Origin: Bugula neritina
Taxonomy: Eukaryota > Bryozoa > Gymnolaemata > Cheilostomatida > Bugulidae
Direction of reading: 5' to 3'
Assembly: GCA_964035545.1 (NCBI GenBank)
Contig: OZ037768.1
Location: forward strand, 1,539,501-1,603,500
DNA length: 64,000 bases
Below the pieces are notes generated by a model. The model had not been told where the DNA came from. It ran no database searches and saw only the letters and a program-made list of their open reading frames with translations. The position numbers and the translations under genes were made by a program. Shown here piece by piece: positions 1-14,000 of this stretch; position 1 is the stretch's first letter, and each line of letters starts with the position of its first letter.

Positions 1-131
1 AAGATAAACAAGGCTGCAAGACATGATTAAATATTTTGTATAATCATAAGATTAACCTAACATACTTATATATTGTACACCTTTCCAGGGTTCAATTCTA
101 GTATTTAAACATTGTGCTCACATTTATGCAG

Positions 132-3100
132 GGGTTAAAACAAAGTATGTGGAGATAAAAGGAAGTCTCAAAGCTGACGTAGACAAGCTGATTGGTCATT
201 CTTCCGGCAGCATTACTAGCCAGTCTACAGCTGATGCAGCTGCCAAAAGCTTTCACCAACTCCTTGATGTTGCAGATCAGCTGACCAAAAGTAAATAAAC
301 AATAATTTATAATACATATCATTACAAATTTAAACGTGTTGTTAAATGCTAAAACAGGTTTTATTTCACATACACATTTCTGTGTATCTAGTTTTTTAGT
401 TTTACAAGTTTTAAATTATAATCAAAATGAAAGTCTAAGTAAGAAATTCAAACTAGTGAATGTAAATAAGGCTAATTATAATATTATATAGCTGCAGCTA
501 AAAGTATTAATTTATATATTGTGTAGATTTTGTTATTCTACACAGTGTAGGGTAGTAACTAGTTATATGTGCTGCCTGGTTATGCTGCTTACAGCTGCTG
601 CCACAGGCAGGCTGCTGACTCTATTTACCTGGCATCTTAGACTCTTCACTACACATTTACTCTACTTGAAGAGTAGTATGACATCTTCAGAAGGTGAGTA
701 ATGCAAGTGATATGCTGTCTTGTATTGTTTTATACTTTCCATTATAGTTGTGATACTATACAATATATTATATTATATTGCACTTTAAAATACATATTGT
801 ATTACCTTTTTATCTATTAAGTTGTCCTTTTACACTTTACTATGATACATTTTGATGATGCAGTGTTGTATAAATGCATTAAATAATTTATGTTTACTTT
901 TCTATTTGAATATTTCGTTTGTCAAACTATCACTTTGACTTTAGTGGGAGTAGAATTTGTGAATTGGAAGTTTTCTTCACCTGGATATAAAATATACTGA
1001 AAGCATGTTTTTTTGTTTTTTAGGAGAACAACATTTTAAAAGTTTGCTGGTGAGTGTGGAAAAAGTCAAGTCAAGTCTCAATCCTAGCAATTCAACTCTG
1101 AACTTTAGTGGTGAGACGGTCAGCTCTAAACCCACAGGCACCTCCAGGTATGCTGATTAAGTTACACTCCACTCAACTCTTACTCATTAATTACCTGGTC
1201 AGAGATTAGACAAGTTGCTGATACACACCATTTGATATGCCAAAGTGGTTTTCTGACTTCCTGGCTAACAAAAGATTGTTGGACGTTTTCTGTTTCTGTT
1301 AAAGCTAACACAAAAGTGATGTGTTTTAGTTTATCAACAGTCACTTAATATTTTTTTTTCTACAAATTTTAAAGCAAAAAATGCCTTAGCATAGGATTGA
1401 AAGTTTAGTTTTAGGAGTTATCCACTTTTTATAACTCAATATGTTTCGCTCTATTAAACTGTAGTCTCTTTGAGCTTGACATTCGGTATGTTTTGTTGTT
1501 GCTATAGCAACGTAGGAAATATCAACAATCAGATGGAAGAGAAAACTCGGGACCCACCCAGACGTCTCGCTACTATGTTTAGGGCAGCAGAAACTCCTTT
1601 TACAGTAAGGATGTAATCTTTGCTTTGTTTATACGTTCACCACCACATAGTGACTGGGTTTGGTATATGCAACTGATTTTAGTATAGGAATAGAGAACTT
1701 ATAGAATGGCTATAGTTTTTTAATAAATTGTTACTGCAGGTATGTAGAATACTTGTGAAAAAAGAAATATTGTTATTATAATATTCTCCATTGTCTATTT
1801 TTGATTCAATTGTTGCATTAAGGTAAATGTTCCAGCACAATGAGCAAAGTTCACACAGTTGTGTGGGACCAGAGTTCTAGAGAACTTTTTATACATACTC
1901 TAAGAAATAGTAGCATGAGCAAACACAGCCATCAGTAAAATCTGTCAATTTAAATCATAACTACAGTACTGTACAATATAGTGAGTGTGAGTTTTATTTT
2001 TTGAGTTTGATTCTATAGGTTGAATTGAGTGATTCATCAGTGACATTAAGAGTAGGCTGCCAGCAGAATATATTATTTAAAATATTTTTATATATTGTTC
2101 CAGTCACTCTAAATTTATATATGTATGTAGCTCTCAAATTTTGCTGCAATGGCAAGTAAATCTTAAATTAATGCATGTTACAGCGAGCTGTTAGAAAGTT
2201 TCATGGAGATTTGGCAAAGTGGGCAGACAACTCCAATCCTATTGTACAAGCAGCCCAACATCTGGCCACAGCCCTTCAAGAGATGTCTCTGTACGCCAAG
2301 TACCACGAAGGTCCTGTACGCAGTAAACAGCAGCTTTATGACAAGTCCCAGCAGGTGGTCAAACACAGTCACACCATCACCAGGTTTTGCTCTGTGATTG
2401 CTAAATACTCATTAGCCAATCAAAGGTAAGGAAGGTGTAACCATAGCATTGGCTGTGTTTTCTTATTTTCATGTATTGAGTTGAATTTTTTTAATCATGG
2501 GTTGTCTATTGTTTATAGCTATTTATATCAACTTTTAAAAAGTCAATGGTAAAATACTAAAGTATTATTTTATTACTAAGAATAATTTTTAGGTTTCTAC
2601 TTTAAGTAACTGAATTCATTTTAATTAAGAAATAGATAAACAAGTTTTAGATGTTTTTAATCAGCAACTAGTTTCTAGCTGAGTTATTATAATGATGCCG
2701 GCAGCGACTACGGATTGTTTCAGACTATCAGAGGAACTGTTGTACCACAGCAATCAGGTCACTTTCTACACAGAGCAGCTCTCCATGCTCACTAATGTTA
2801 AAAGATGCACTGATGAGTTTGACACTACAGTCAACGCCTTGGCTACAAATGGTGATAATCTTATGAAGACCATATTACAGTCGCTCAAATCATCTGAAGC
2901 CATTCTTTTACGGGTCTGTTTTATGCAATTTTATTATTAATGTTGAGCGAAATGAAATCAGATGTGCTCTAATTCATGCAACTTTCTTATTGATTTTGGA
3001 TTCATCTTTGTTAAAAATATAAGAAATTAGGTTTAGTGGCATCAAATATTGCTCAATTGTAACAAACATTAATGATTTAGCATTTAGCAGTTGATTGTCT

Positions 3101-3549
3101 GAAACTTACAATTGATTTCATGTACAAAATGGATTAAATGTAGTCCTACATTATACACTGTATTACTAAATAATATGCTTACTGTATTACCTTAGAATAT
3201 ACTGTATTACTTGGAACATAATGTATCATTATAAAGCAAAATATTATAACATTTAGTAATATATGTAAAAACACATTACAGCAATATTCTAATTTCTATT
3301 GCGGGTGTTACGTGATATTGTACATTTGACAAAATTTGTCATCAATTATTGCAGGGTTTAAAAGAACCTCCTGCAGGAAATGATGAAGAACAACAAATCT
3401 ACCATCTTGCTATTAATTGGAGGGGCGGTCTGCTAAAGTACCGGCACAATGAAACTCTCTACTCGGATGTCAATGACCTCGGGCTACGTGTTGTTTCCCA
3501 AAACTCTGGTGGCCCTCGTTTAGCTGAGATATGTCATATCAGAAAATAG
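132..3549 (+). CDS. Vinculin/alpha-catenin family protein, probably alpha-catulin (3' part)
   Basis: Seven exons in continuous phase: 132-290, 595-693, 1024-1147, 1508-1604, 2184-2425, 2724-2913, 3355-3549 (stop TAG). The gene is 5' truncated by the window edge. The two exons at 2184-2913 give the helical tail seen in vinculin and alpha-catenins: a FHGDLAKW-type start, then IVQAAQHLATALQEMSL, then a segment resembling the family's helix that ends with sequential Gln/Leu contacts (SNQVTFYTEQLSML) and the helix with NLMKTILQSLKSSEAI. These are F-actin or partner-binding helical bundles in adhesion and Rho-scaffold proteins. The protein ends with a basic segment, WRGGLLKYRHNETLYSDV, unlike the vinculin C-terminus, which is why I favour alpha-catulin over vinculin. 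Family membership is fairly sure; the exact paralogue is inference. The last donor (2914) is GTCTGT, a weak but acceptable site. Confidence 0.75.
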
Positions 3550-5066
3550 TGACATGAATGCAACAAAGTGGTAGCTCATTACGACTTTTTAACAGCTAAA
3601 AAGCTGTTAAAATTTTACACCAATATTCCTTGTACTGTGGCACTGCCTTTTTAATAGTGGTATTCAGTCTTATCACTTATGTTGAAAACAACTTTATTTA
3701 TGGCGTTAAAAGTGTTGTTAAAAAGTTCAGGTAATTTTGATTCTGTTGCTTTATTATTGTTTTGTAACTCAAAAGCTGTGTGTTTATAATATTTTGTATT
3801 ATTTTTGTCATTTAGTGATCATTTGATATGTTTAAACAAATATAAATCCGTCCTTATTTAAAATTGTGTAATCAATGATTTATGTGTGTGTTTAAATGAT
3901 GCGAAACTTTGCCTAACAGTTAAATTAGAGTTATTTCCTCTTATAAACACTCGCGCAATTTCATATCAAGTTGGCTCATAAAAAGCCTGTGATCCTAGAT
4001 TTTTTCAAATAGTCTGGGTTTCCGATTGAACATTATGTTAGTAAGCAGCAGCTAAGCGACGTAAGCTATTGTGAAAGCTTGCTAAGTTAGCAGAATGTTC
4101 AGCGAGTTCACGGTTATAGCCATAGTAACTATGCCGCTGTTGCATGTAACGGAATAGAATCAATTTATAATAATTATTAATTTAGAACAAACCTTTTTCT
4201 TTAAAAGATATTTATTGTTATAAAAAAATGAAATTTGAAAACCAATTACCTGAAAGTAATACTGCAAAACTAATTTTTTTTCAGGTAAAAATAATTCATC
4301 ATTTGTGACCAGCAAAGTGAGTATGTGAATGTTGAATTACTATCACTTAATCACTATCAGTATGAGTATGAGTATCAGTCTGTGACTGCCACTATCAGAA
4401 TCAGTATGAGTATTACCATGACTATAAAGTATAAGTGTTATAATGTTCATAACTGATACTAACAGTATTACTATTATTTCTGTTTCTTTTTTAAATTGAA
4501 AAAAATTCTTGTAATAATAATATTAATATATCATTCGACTTAGTTTGGAGTTAATAAAGTTAAACTACTTGAAGATCACAATGTAAGTTTTAATCAGTAC
4601 ACAAATTAACTTTCCTAGCTGATAAAAAATTAAGATTATAAAATTTTATTAAGTAGTTTTGGATGTTAAACCTTATTAGTTGAAGTATGTCGAAATTAGC
4701 ATCACCCACTCTTTCATACTTATAGTGGCATGTGATTTATATAATCTGGGGATTAATAATGACCAAATGCTAAAAGGAATGGTATAATATCAATATGACA
4801 AAGCTATAAGAAGTTATTATAAGAAAGAAAATATAATAAAGAACTGAGTGATAGCAGTATAGGACCAAATAATAAATAATGAGAGTCAGAGAACAAAAAT
4901 TTCAATAAATGTAGAATTTTAGTGAGTGTATAAAAAGATTAAATAATGAGTAGATTTTGATAATCTGTCACTCAGTAAATATAATCATTTAAGTATTTAT
5001 TACTAGATTTTCATTATATATTCTTGCATGGTTCGCCACTAATTTTGGTCCTAATATGTTTTAGAT
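3550..5066. other. Intergenic region
   Basis: Intergenic DNA between the catulin-like gene and the ZIP gene. It is AT-rich with no supported coding exon. It should contain the 3' UTR of the former and the promoter or a non-coding first exon of the latter; an acceptor-like TTTTAG lies just before the ZIP ATG. A short stretch around 4340-4450 is cryptically simple (ACT/ATC/AGT triplets). Confidence 0.6.
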
Positions 5067-8000
5067 ATGAAATTGGTACCAGAATATGGATGTTTTATAT
5101 GCGTTTGCATATCTGTTTGCTCATGTCTGACTGCGCATGAATCAAGGAATTTATGTTTATTTAAAAATGTACTCCAAACTTACACTGGTGATCGGCCCAG
5201 TGTTGTCCAAGCCAAACACATTAATCAGCTGTTTAATGCTATTGAACATCATGACCACCATAGTGAAATTGACCCGACCTTTTGTTCCGATAAAAATACA
5301 GCTTCGCATAATAATGATTCAAATGGAGTTGATACTTGTAGCTCATCACATTTCAACATTGAAGCCCACATGGTAAGCATAGCATGCAAGTTGTAATTTT
5401 TGTTGTCAGCAAAAGGGAAATTTGTTTACAAAACACTGGTTTTAAAGAAGTTATCGAAGTTTTCTTTTAAAAATAACAAGGTTACAAATAAGAGCCAAAG
5501 ATTCAAAATGTATATAAACTATAGTACCAGATCACTGCTGGTTACTTGAATGTGACGTAATAAAAAATTTCTATAAAATATTTAAATTTAGTCCATAAAT
5601 TTAAAAGAAAATAAATACAGTAATTTGTTTTACAGTCTGCATCAAAGCTGCATGTAGGCTAGTACCATATTTTACTGATGCAGTGACTTATTACTAGGTA
5701 ATTTTTTTCAACTAAAACACCAACAAATGTATTTTTGCACTTTTACAAATAATGCCATCATACTGCTTGTGTTGGGTAGTTATATGTTAGTGTTATATAA
5801 TCAATTCAGTAATTGAATGTTTAATTAAGTCAATATTCTCTAGGTTTTGTAGTTCTGTATATTTTATTTGTAAGTTGTTTACTCTATATACAAAAAGGCA
5901 TTAGCCTTGCTATTCCTGTAAATTTAAAATTTTCTTAGATTTTGATATACCCAGTGCTTGGTTTTTTATATGGTTAAATTATTATACTACCTGTGATAAA
6001 GTTCTCAGCAATTCTTATTTTGAGCTGTAAGGTACAACAACTCCCAAAAATATTTATCACATTATTGCGGTCTATTTTCTTAATAGTAGCTATTAATAAA
6101 TACTATGCACTTTGTACTCGCATATTACTATTGTCATGAACTCAATGTCACACTATGTTTAAAGCCTGCAGTTTTAAAATTATCTGCCAACTTTCATTTT
6201 AGCAATCGGTACCGGAATATAAAATATTGGTTGACAATGACGATAATAACGCAAACAGCAACATTTCTGTTGAGGAAATGACAGCTATTTGTCCTCTGCT
6301 ACTACTTCAATTATCCAGAGCTACTACCTGTGCTGATCATTTACTCGACCTACAACCATCATCTACAAAAAGTATAACAGAAACCTCTGCCACTGGTAAA
6401 GCAATTCATCAAATTTCTAGTTTCTTATCAACTATAGTCGAACAAAGTTTTTAACATTTTGCCTAAATTTCTGCTTTCCTATAATATAAAGTGTTGCATC
6501 TATCTTTATATGTTTAATATTATCCGATGAATTAATGTTGGATTTTTAACTCTAATTCATTTCATTACTTGTTACCAAGCAGTAGATTAAGTTTAAATAA
6601 AACATTATATACGACTTTGCTTTTTTCCAGCTTGGTTGGCAGGCATTGGAGCCGTGATGATTATATCCACAGTTGGAGTGCTATTACTGGCAGTTCTTCC
6701 CATGATCAAGAAGTCTATGTTTGTCACCCAGATGCAGTTCTTGATAGCCTTAGCTGTTGGCACTTTAGTCGGGGACGCCTTGCTGCACCTCCTACCACAT
6801 GTAAACAAACTTTTAAACTCAAATCTGTTACTGTACAGCTGCTTCTGAGAACACTTTTTAGTTATGAATATAAAGAAATATTGAAATGTATAAAATTCGA
6901 AGTATAAATTCACAATGAAAACTGAAAGATATTGTTTCGTAGTAACTGACACGCTCTACTTGATTTAAATTATCTTGTAGGCTTTTGCGGAACAGCATGA
7001 TGATGACGACTCCCACATGGTCACTGAAATGGAAATGCACGTGCATGTTTGGAAAGGTCTTGTTGCATTTTCTGGAATTTATTTTTTCTTCAACGCTGAA
7101 AAAGTTTTGGGGGTCTTGATGTTGAATAAGAACAAAAAAGAGAACAAAGTGAGTGGTTAGTTTGATCAAAGTTTATGGCCACAGAATGTAGTTTGTATGC
7201 AGTTTGGAGGAGTAGTTGGCACTTACTAGCTGTGAGATATTGTGATGCTACAGCTGCGAGCACTTCCTACTGCAAACCAATCTAAATATTGTGCGATGAC
7301 TCATGTTTATGAGTATTGTGGAAATTGCCTGCTCATAATTTAAACTAGCAGCATCTTTAACTCCAGTAAATCTTAGAACAAGTGCAGAAAATATCTTTAA
7401 ATATAAATGAAAACATTTTACGAGAAATTCATGTTTCTATACCAACTCACTGTTCAATTTAAAACTATTTGATGACTTGATATTTGAATGAGTCATTGCT
7501 AAGTAAAGGGGATATAATTAGTGTTTACAACAAATTAGTTTGTCAACTGATTTCTTCAGGATAGGCACTTGGAAACGGAGTCCATAGATTCATGCGGGAC
7601 TTGTTCAGCTGTCCCCATTATTGTCAGTCACAACAGAGAAGGTGAGCAAGCACTCTCTTAGCAACATCCACACACAGTGACTCAGGATTTCATAAAGTGA
7701 AATCTAACTTGTAATTCTCAAAATAGTAGATACTTGTGTTGAAAAAACCCAAAAATGATGAAGATTTTTGTCTTTCTTGGGTCAAACGCTGTTAGTTTAC
7801 CAGAAATTTTGTTCTGTGATATTGTGATAGATTATGCCTTGGTTTATTCTTTTGTTCAATAATGTTAATTGGGGTCCGAAATTCGGAGTTCCGAATTTCG
7901 GCTTGACCGAAGATCGGTTCCCCCGATCTTCGGGCCTGCCGAATTTCGGAGCTACCGAACTTCGGGCCACACACACAAAAGATTCTTTGTTTTATGTTCT

Positions 8001-11000
8001 TTTGTTCGCTGTATATAAAAGCAGGCGAGTTACGGTGTAAAGCCAGTCTACTACTGGAGCTCGCCTGGACAAGTTGACATTATTTTTCTAATACAATAAA
8101 CATTTGGAACTCTACTACTTCAACCTATCTTGTTCTGCACTAAGTTACATTCAACCCACAAGTTTATCACATTGGTGGCAGCGGTGGGATTCTGAATACT
8201 AGTGTAAGAAGAACAAGATGGCTCCAGGGGGTGAGGAGGCGACCCCTGGAGCAGCCGCGACACCAACCCTCACTGTGGAGGCTTTGGTGACAGCCCTCCG
8301 ACAGTTGCAGGGGACAGGGCAGGCGCCACCTGGTGACAGGTACCGCCTCAGTCCCCCAACTTTTGGAGGTGATGGGGATGTGGAGCAATTCATCCGGGAG
8401 TTCCAGGACGTGGCCACCATCGCTGAATGGCCAGTGCCGGTGCGCGTCCTCCAACTCCGGGCCTGTTTGACAGGCCGGGCCAAGAGTTTCGCTCTGGGGC
8501 CCGATGAAGCACACATCTTACGTGCCCTAAGGGCCAGGTTTGGCATGACGTCAGAGGAGGCGTCTGACCGCCTACAGGCCCTGAGAAGGGACAGGAGGAC
8601 ATCGTTGGAGGACCACGCCAATGTGGTGGAACGCTTGGCCCAGGCTGCTTTCAGCCAGGCTACCGGAACGGAAAGACAGCGCCTGGTGTACAACGCGTTT
8701 TTTCGGAGTATAAATCATCCTGACCTCCAACGCTATTGGATGGCTAGCAAGGTGGGCAGCCTGGACGAAGCTCTGGAAACGGGTAAAGCCTATTTCCAGG
8801 TAGAGGAGCTTCAGGGACCAAGATTCGCCGCCCGCCAGGTGGTCGATGAGGAGACCGCCCTGCCTGCTAAACCCCAAGTAGCGGCCGCAGCAACTAAATC
8901 ACTCGAGCAGACGCAGCTCACCATGTTAATGGACATGATGAAAGGCCTGCAGGCTACAGTGACGAAGTTGCAGAGCGAACAGGCGGATAGGCGGGCTCCC
9001 CGTTCGCGGGACAACCCTGTCCGCCCATCTCTGCTAACCTGTTGGGGGTGCGGGGTGCAAGGGCATGTGAGGAGGCACTGCCCTAGAGGCCAAGGGCCTT
9101 TAAACACCCAAGGCTCACGGTAACTTCCGCCAACCGTGGGCCTCACGCCAATCCCATCCGGGATAGGACTCGAAGAGGAGAAGAAGAGACCTCCACAGGG
9201 TCTGCCGATACCGAGTGGCAGAGGCCACGGAGATCTCGGAGACCGCAAGGTCTACCCGATCCTCCGGCCGTGTCACTCGAGACCCGGATGCAGCTAGAAG
9301 AAGCAGGATGGCAGGCACCTCGGAGATCTCGGAGACCGCAAGGTCTACCCGATCCTCCGGCCTGGCCACTCCAGAACCGGTTCGCGGGGTTGCCCGAGGA
9401 GGTTGTGGAAGAGGATTCAGCTTACTCGCAAGAGTACCCCAAGCTACCCTCCCGACCTCAGAAAACCCCCGTTGTCTCTAAGACAAAGAGGAGGCCCGCT
9501 GTGCGGACCCAAGTTGTGTCTCCCCCAGAGACTAACCGCTCCAGGAGCACCCAGCCGTATGGAAGCAGCTACTTCCTGCCCGGAAAGATTTCGGGTAAAG
9601 CTGCCACATTCCTACTGGATACTGGGTGCACTACCAACCTGCTGAGTAGGCGTCTCTTTGACACCCTTGGTGCACGAGAGCGGGCGAGCCTCGAGCCGTA
9701 TGAAGGTGCGCATGGTACGTTGGCGGACGGATCATGCATTCCTTTCTACGGCATCATTTCACTACCTGGACGCGTTCGTGATCAAGCAATTCATGAGACG
9801 TTCATAGTCAGCCAGCTGAAGGAGGACGCCATCCTGGGAATGCCGTTTCTGGAGAAACACCAGTGTCACATGGATTTCCAGAAGTCAGTGGTGGTGATGG
9901 CTGGGAAGGAACTTGTCTGCGTCGAGGGGAGGCCCTTGGTGGGCGGAGTCCAGGTAGTGCGGGACTGCACAGTTCCGGGGAGATCCCAGGCGACCCTTCG
10001 CTGCAGAGTCAACTGCAAAGGGATCGCCGACCTGGGGGTGGTTGAGGGAACGCACGGAGCGATCTGACTAGCAAACAGCCTGAATCGGCTAGATGGTCGG
10101 CAAGAGCTCCTCGTGCAGTGTATCAACCCCTTCACGGAACCTGTCCAATTATCGGCCGGAGCACTGGTGGGGAAGTACCACTCCATCCAGGAAGCGGATG
10201 TGGGTCCGGCACTGGAGACAGTGGCCGACACCCAGGGGAACCCCCTTCACACCAGACGAGGAGCAGTCCCGGAGCATATGGCTGACCTGTATGATGGAGC
10301 GTGTGGAAACTGTACAAGTAGTACTGAACGCCAAGTACTGGCTCAACTACTTGCGGAGTACAGTGATGTCTTCAGTCGTGGCGATAGAGACATGGGGCTG
10401 ACCAAGGTCATCTCCCACGAGATACCCCTGGCAGCCGGCACCACTCCCATCAGGCAGCCTACCCGGCGTCTAGGCCCGGAGAAGGAGAAGGAGGTGAGCC
10501 GACAGGTACAGGATCTTCTTGACCGGGATCTGATTGAGCCTGCCCACGGTGCGTGGAGCTCTCCAGTAGTCCTGGTCAAGAAGAAAGATGGTAGCTGGAG
10601 GTTCTGTGTGGACTACCGCAGACTCAACAGCGTTACTATCCAAGACGCCTACCCTCTCCCTCGGATAGATGAGTCTCTGGATGCCCTCGCGGGTAGCAAG
10701 TACTTCAGTACTTTGGATCTGCTTAGCGGGTACTGGCAAGTGCCTCTCAGTCCTGATGCCCAGGACAAAGCAGCATTCATTACTCGCGACGGGCTCTGGA
10801 AGTGGAAAGTACTGCCATTTGGACTAACGTCCGCCCCGGCAACTTTCCAACGGCTCATGGAGCAGGTCCTCAGTGGATTACACTGGAAGACCCTCCTCAT
10901 CTATCTGGACGACGTCATTGTCATCTCCCCAGACTTTTCGACTCATGTCAGTCGTCTGCGGGAGGTCTTTGACCGCCTCCGGGCAGCTGGACTCAAGCTG

Positions 11001-14000
11001 AAGCCCTCCAAGTGTGCACTCTTGCAGCCGGAAGTCACGTACCTGGGTCATGTGGTGGGCCGTGATGGGGTTGCTACCGACCCAGAGAAGGTACAGGCTG
11101 TGAAGGAGTGGACTGTCCCCCGTGACCTCCCTGAGTTGCGCGCATTCTTGGGCCTAGTAGGGTACTACCGGCAGTACATACCTGGCTTCGCAGGAGTGGC
11201 TCAGCCGTTAAATCGGCTGACCGCAAAAGGGGTCCGGTGGCAGTGGACGCAGGAGGAGCAGCAGGCATTCGACCACCTCAAGCAACGTCTAATGGAGGCG
11301 CCAATTCTGGCGTATCCTGATCCAGCCAAGGAGTACATCCTGGACACCGACGCCAGTGACCACAGCGTGGGAGCCGTCCTGTCTCAAGTCCAGGGTGGAA
11401 GTGAGGTGGTCGTGGCTTACTATAGCAAGACTCTCGCGGCCGCCGAGAAGAACTACTGCACCACTAGGAAGGAACTCCTAGCAGTAGTCAAGGCGGTCAA
11501 ACACTTTCGGCCATATCTGTATGGGAAATCGTTCCGTTTGCGAACAGACCATGCATCACTGATATGGCTGTGTAAACGTACAGAGCCCTCGAGCCAGGTG
11601 GCTCGTTGGCTAGAGATTCTTGCCGAGTTCTCTTACCGTATAGAGCACCGTGCAGGCCGGAAGCATGGGAACGCCGACGGCATGAGCCGGCGGCCGGTAG
11701 AGAACTGTAAGCAATGCCTGCACATTGAACAGCGGGACGGGGGACCCGCTCGCCTTGACGTGGAAACAGAGCTAGTGGAGGGCACCGCCTACCGGTGGGA
11801 GCACGGCCATCTTCGGACCGAAACCCACCAGGACGGTGTCCAGGCGCTCCACGCCAACCCTACTCTGCACCAGAACGTCAAGGAGCTGTGCCGACTCCAG
11901 GAGACGCTACCCGGCGCGGTAGCGGACATCTTCCGGGCCAAGAAGGAGGGCCGACGACCTAGCGAGGAACAGCAGCGGCAGGGAGACGTTGAGTTCCAAC
12001 TCCTCTGTCGTCGCTGGGATGCCCTCAAGGTCAGTCCTGATGGCCTCCTGATGATAACGTTAGCAGCAGACAACCGCCAGCAGAAGAGGGACCGCGTCGT
12101 CTGTCCACGCGCCCTCCGGCGGGAACTGATCTGGGACACCCATAAGCAGGCTCATGCTGGAGTCAGTCGGGTCATCAGGTGTCTGCGGCTGCGTTGGTAT
12201 TGGCCCGGAATGACTCGGGACGTACGACTGCGGGTACGGCAATGCGAGGTCTGCCAAGCTAGCAAGCATGGCCGCCCTACGGAAACCACTGGTCGACGCC
12301 GGCTGTACGCTGGTCGACCGTGGCAAGTAGTGGCGGTAGACCTCGTCGGGCCTATGCCGTTATCCGCCAGAGGGAACACCTGGATACTGGTGCTCACGGA
12401 CCACTTTACCCGGTGGGCGGATGCTCTGGCTATTCCAGACGCAACCGCCCCCACGGTGGCCCGGACCCTGGACCAACATGTGTTCTGTTACCTCGGTTTA
12501 CCCGAGCAGATACATACGGACCAGGGCGCCCAGTTCCAGTCCCAGCTCATGGGAGACCTCTGCCGGATATGGGGGGTGAACCAGAGTCGGACCACCCCAT
12601 ATCACCCACAAGGGAACGGAGTCGTCGAGCGGAACAACAGGATGTTGGGTGACGCCCTCAGGAGCCTGCTCCTTGGTCGAGGTCAGGAAGAATGGGACGT
12701 GGTGCTGCCACAAATCATGCGGGCTTACCGCAGCACACCACACTCCACCACACAGGAGACCCCAAACTTCCTGATGCTAGGCCGGGAAACGCGGGTTCCG
12801 GAACACCTGACATACCATGTTCCCGCCCCCGAATCACCGGTACATGAGTACGTAGAAAGACTGACAGAGATCATGGGTAAAGCCCATGATGCACTGCGGG
12901 CCCAGCAGTGGCAGATCCGCACAGAGGACTCAGAAGAGCCCCCATTGTATCAGGTGGGAGACTGGGTCTGGATGGTGAGCTATCGTAGGCGTCGCGGACA
13001 GTCGGCTAAACTTCAGCCCAAGTTCGTGGGTCCCTACTGCGTGGTGGAGGTGCTGGCCAACCACACATACCGTGTGGAGCGCTCTGGACAGGTCTCAGTC
13101 CAGAGCGAACAGCGCCTGAAACCATACCATGCCAGCCCAGACGCGGTGGGTCAGGCTCCACCCCTCCTGGAGCCCAACCGCCAGCCTAACCAGCGGGGGA
13201 GAGTCACCCGGCCCCGGGAGGTGGAAATTGTCATCCGAAGGGAGGCAGAACAGGAGCAGGCTGCCCTACGAGAACAGTTGGAACAACAACAGAGGCAGGA
13301 GCAGCAGCAGCAACACGCCCCAGAGCCACCACCCCTCTTGGGGGAGGACACCCCCACCCGTATTACGGGTGAAGGCGGGGACCCCCCTACGGTGGCAACT
13401 GAGGAGCAACTGGCACCACCAGCACCCGCACCGCTGGAAAGGAGCCAGCGAGCGAGGAAACCACCCGGATATCTGGTAGACTATCACATAGGACACCTAG
13501 GGTTGCCCCCCCCAAGTGGGAATCCATCTGTCCAGGGCCATTATTCCTCCTTAGTTAGTAAATTCTTCCACCCTCCTGGAGAATCACTACAAAAAGGAAC
13601 AGTTGCAAACCGAAATTCGGAGGGCACGCGATTGTCTGAGTTGTCCCTTCAAAACTCGATGGGAATTCCCCACGATCGCGTAGCAGGTAAAAATATTGAA
13701 ACACGAGGCTCGGCTATTTGCACTACTACTAACCCACTAGTAACACGCAATTTTAAAGCTGAAACTTGTAATCGAATTAATCACAAATTGGATATGGGTA
13801 TTACTCTTCCCGGTAACAACACTACAAACACAGGTATTTCATTAGAGTCAGAGCCTCCCGTACCGGAGTCTGACTCAACTGTAATTAATTGGGCTAGTTT
13901 AGATTTGTTAGAATCTAGTTTATTAACGGAGGAAGTCGATGTGAGTTTTGGAGAAGACTCTCTAAATGAGTTTTTATTAGACCAGGACATAGGGTCAGTC

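Larger units (their letters stand above)
7823..8171 (+). repeat. 5' LTR
   Basis: Direct repeat of 349 bp matching 15259-15607 with no difference that I can see. U3 holds the palindrome array at 7876-7965, a TATA box at 8012-8020 and, downstream of the inferred transcription start, an AATAAA at 8095-8100. It begins TGTGATAG and ends TTATCACA. Confidence 0.97.

Noticed and set aside
7870-7970. Heat-shock elements in the LTR
   Set aside because: GAA and TTC half-sites are separated by one base, not two, so they do not make the standard alternating HSE.
7792-8040. Small open frames in the LTR repeating PKFG/SEIR-like words
   Set aside because: They are the palindrome array read in different frames and recur in the other LTR; no start or splice context.
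13200-13500. Chromodomain at the integrase C-terminus
   Set aside because: The region is Gln/Pro-rich low complexity with no aromatic cage pattern.
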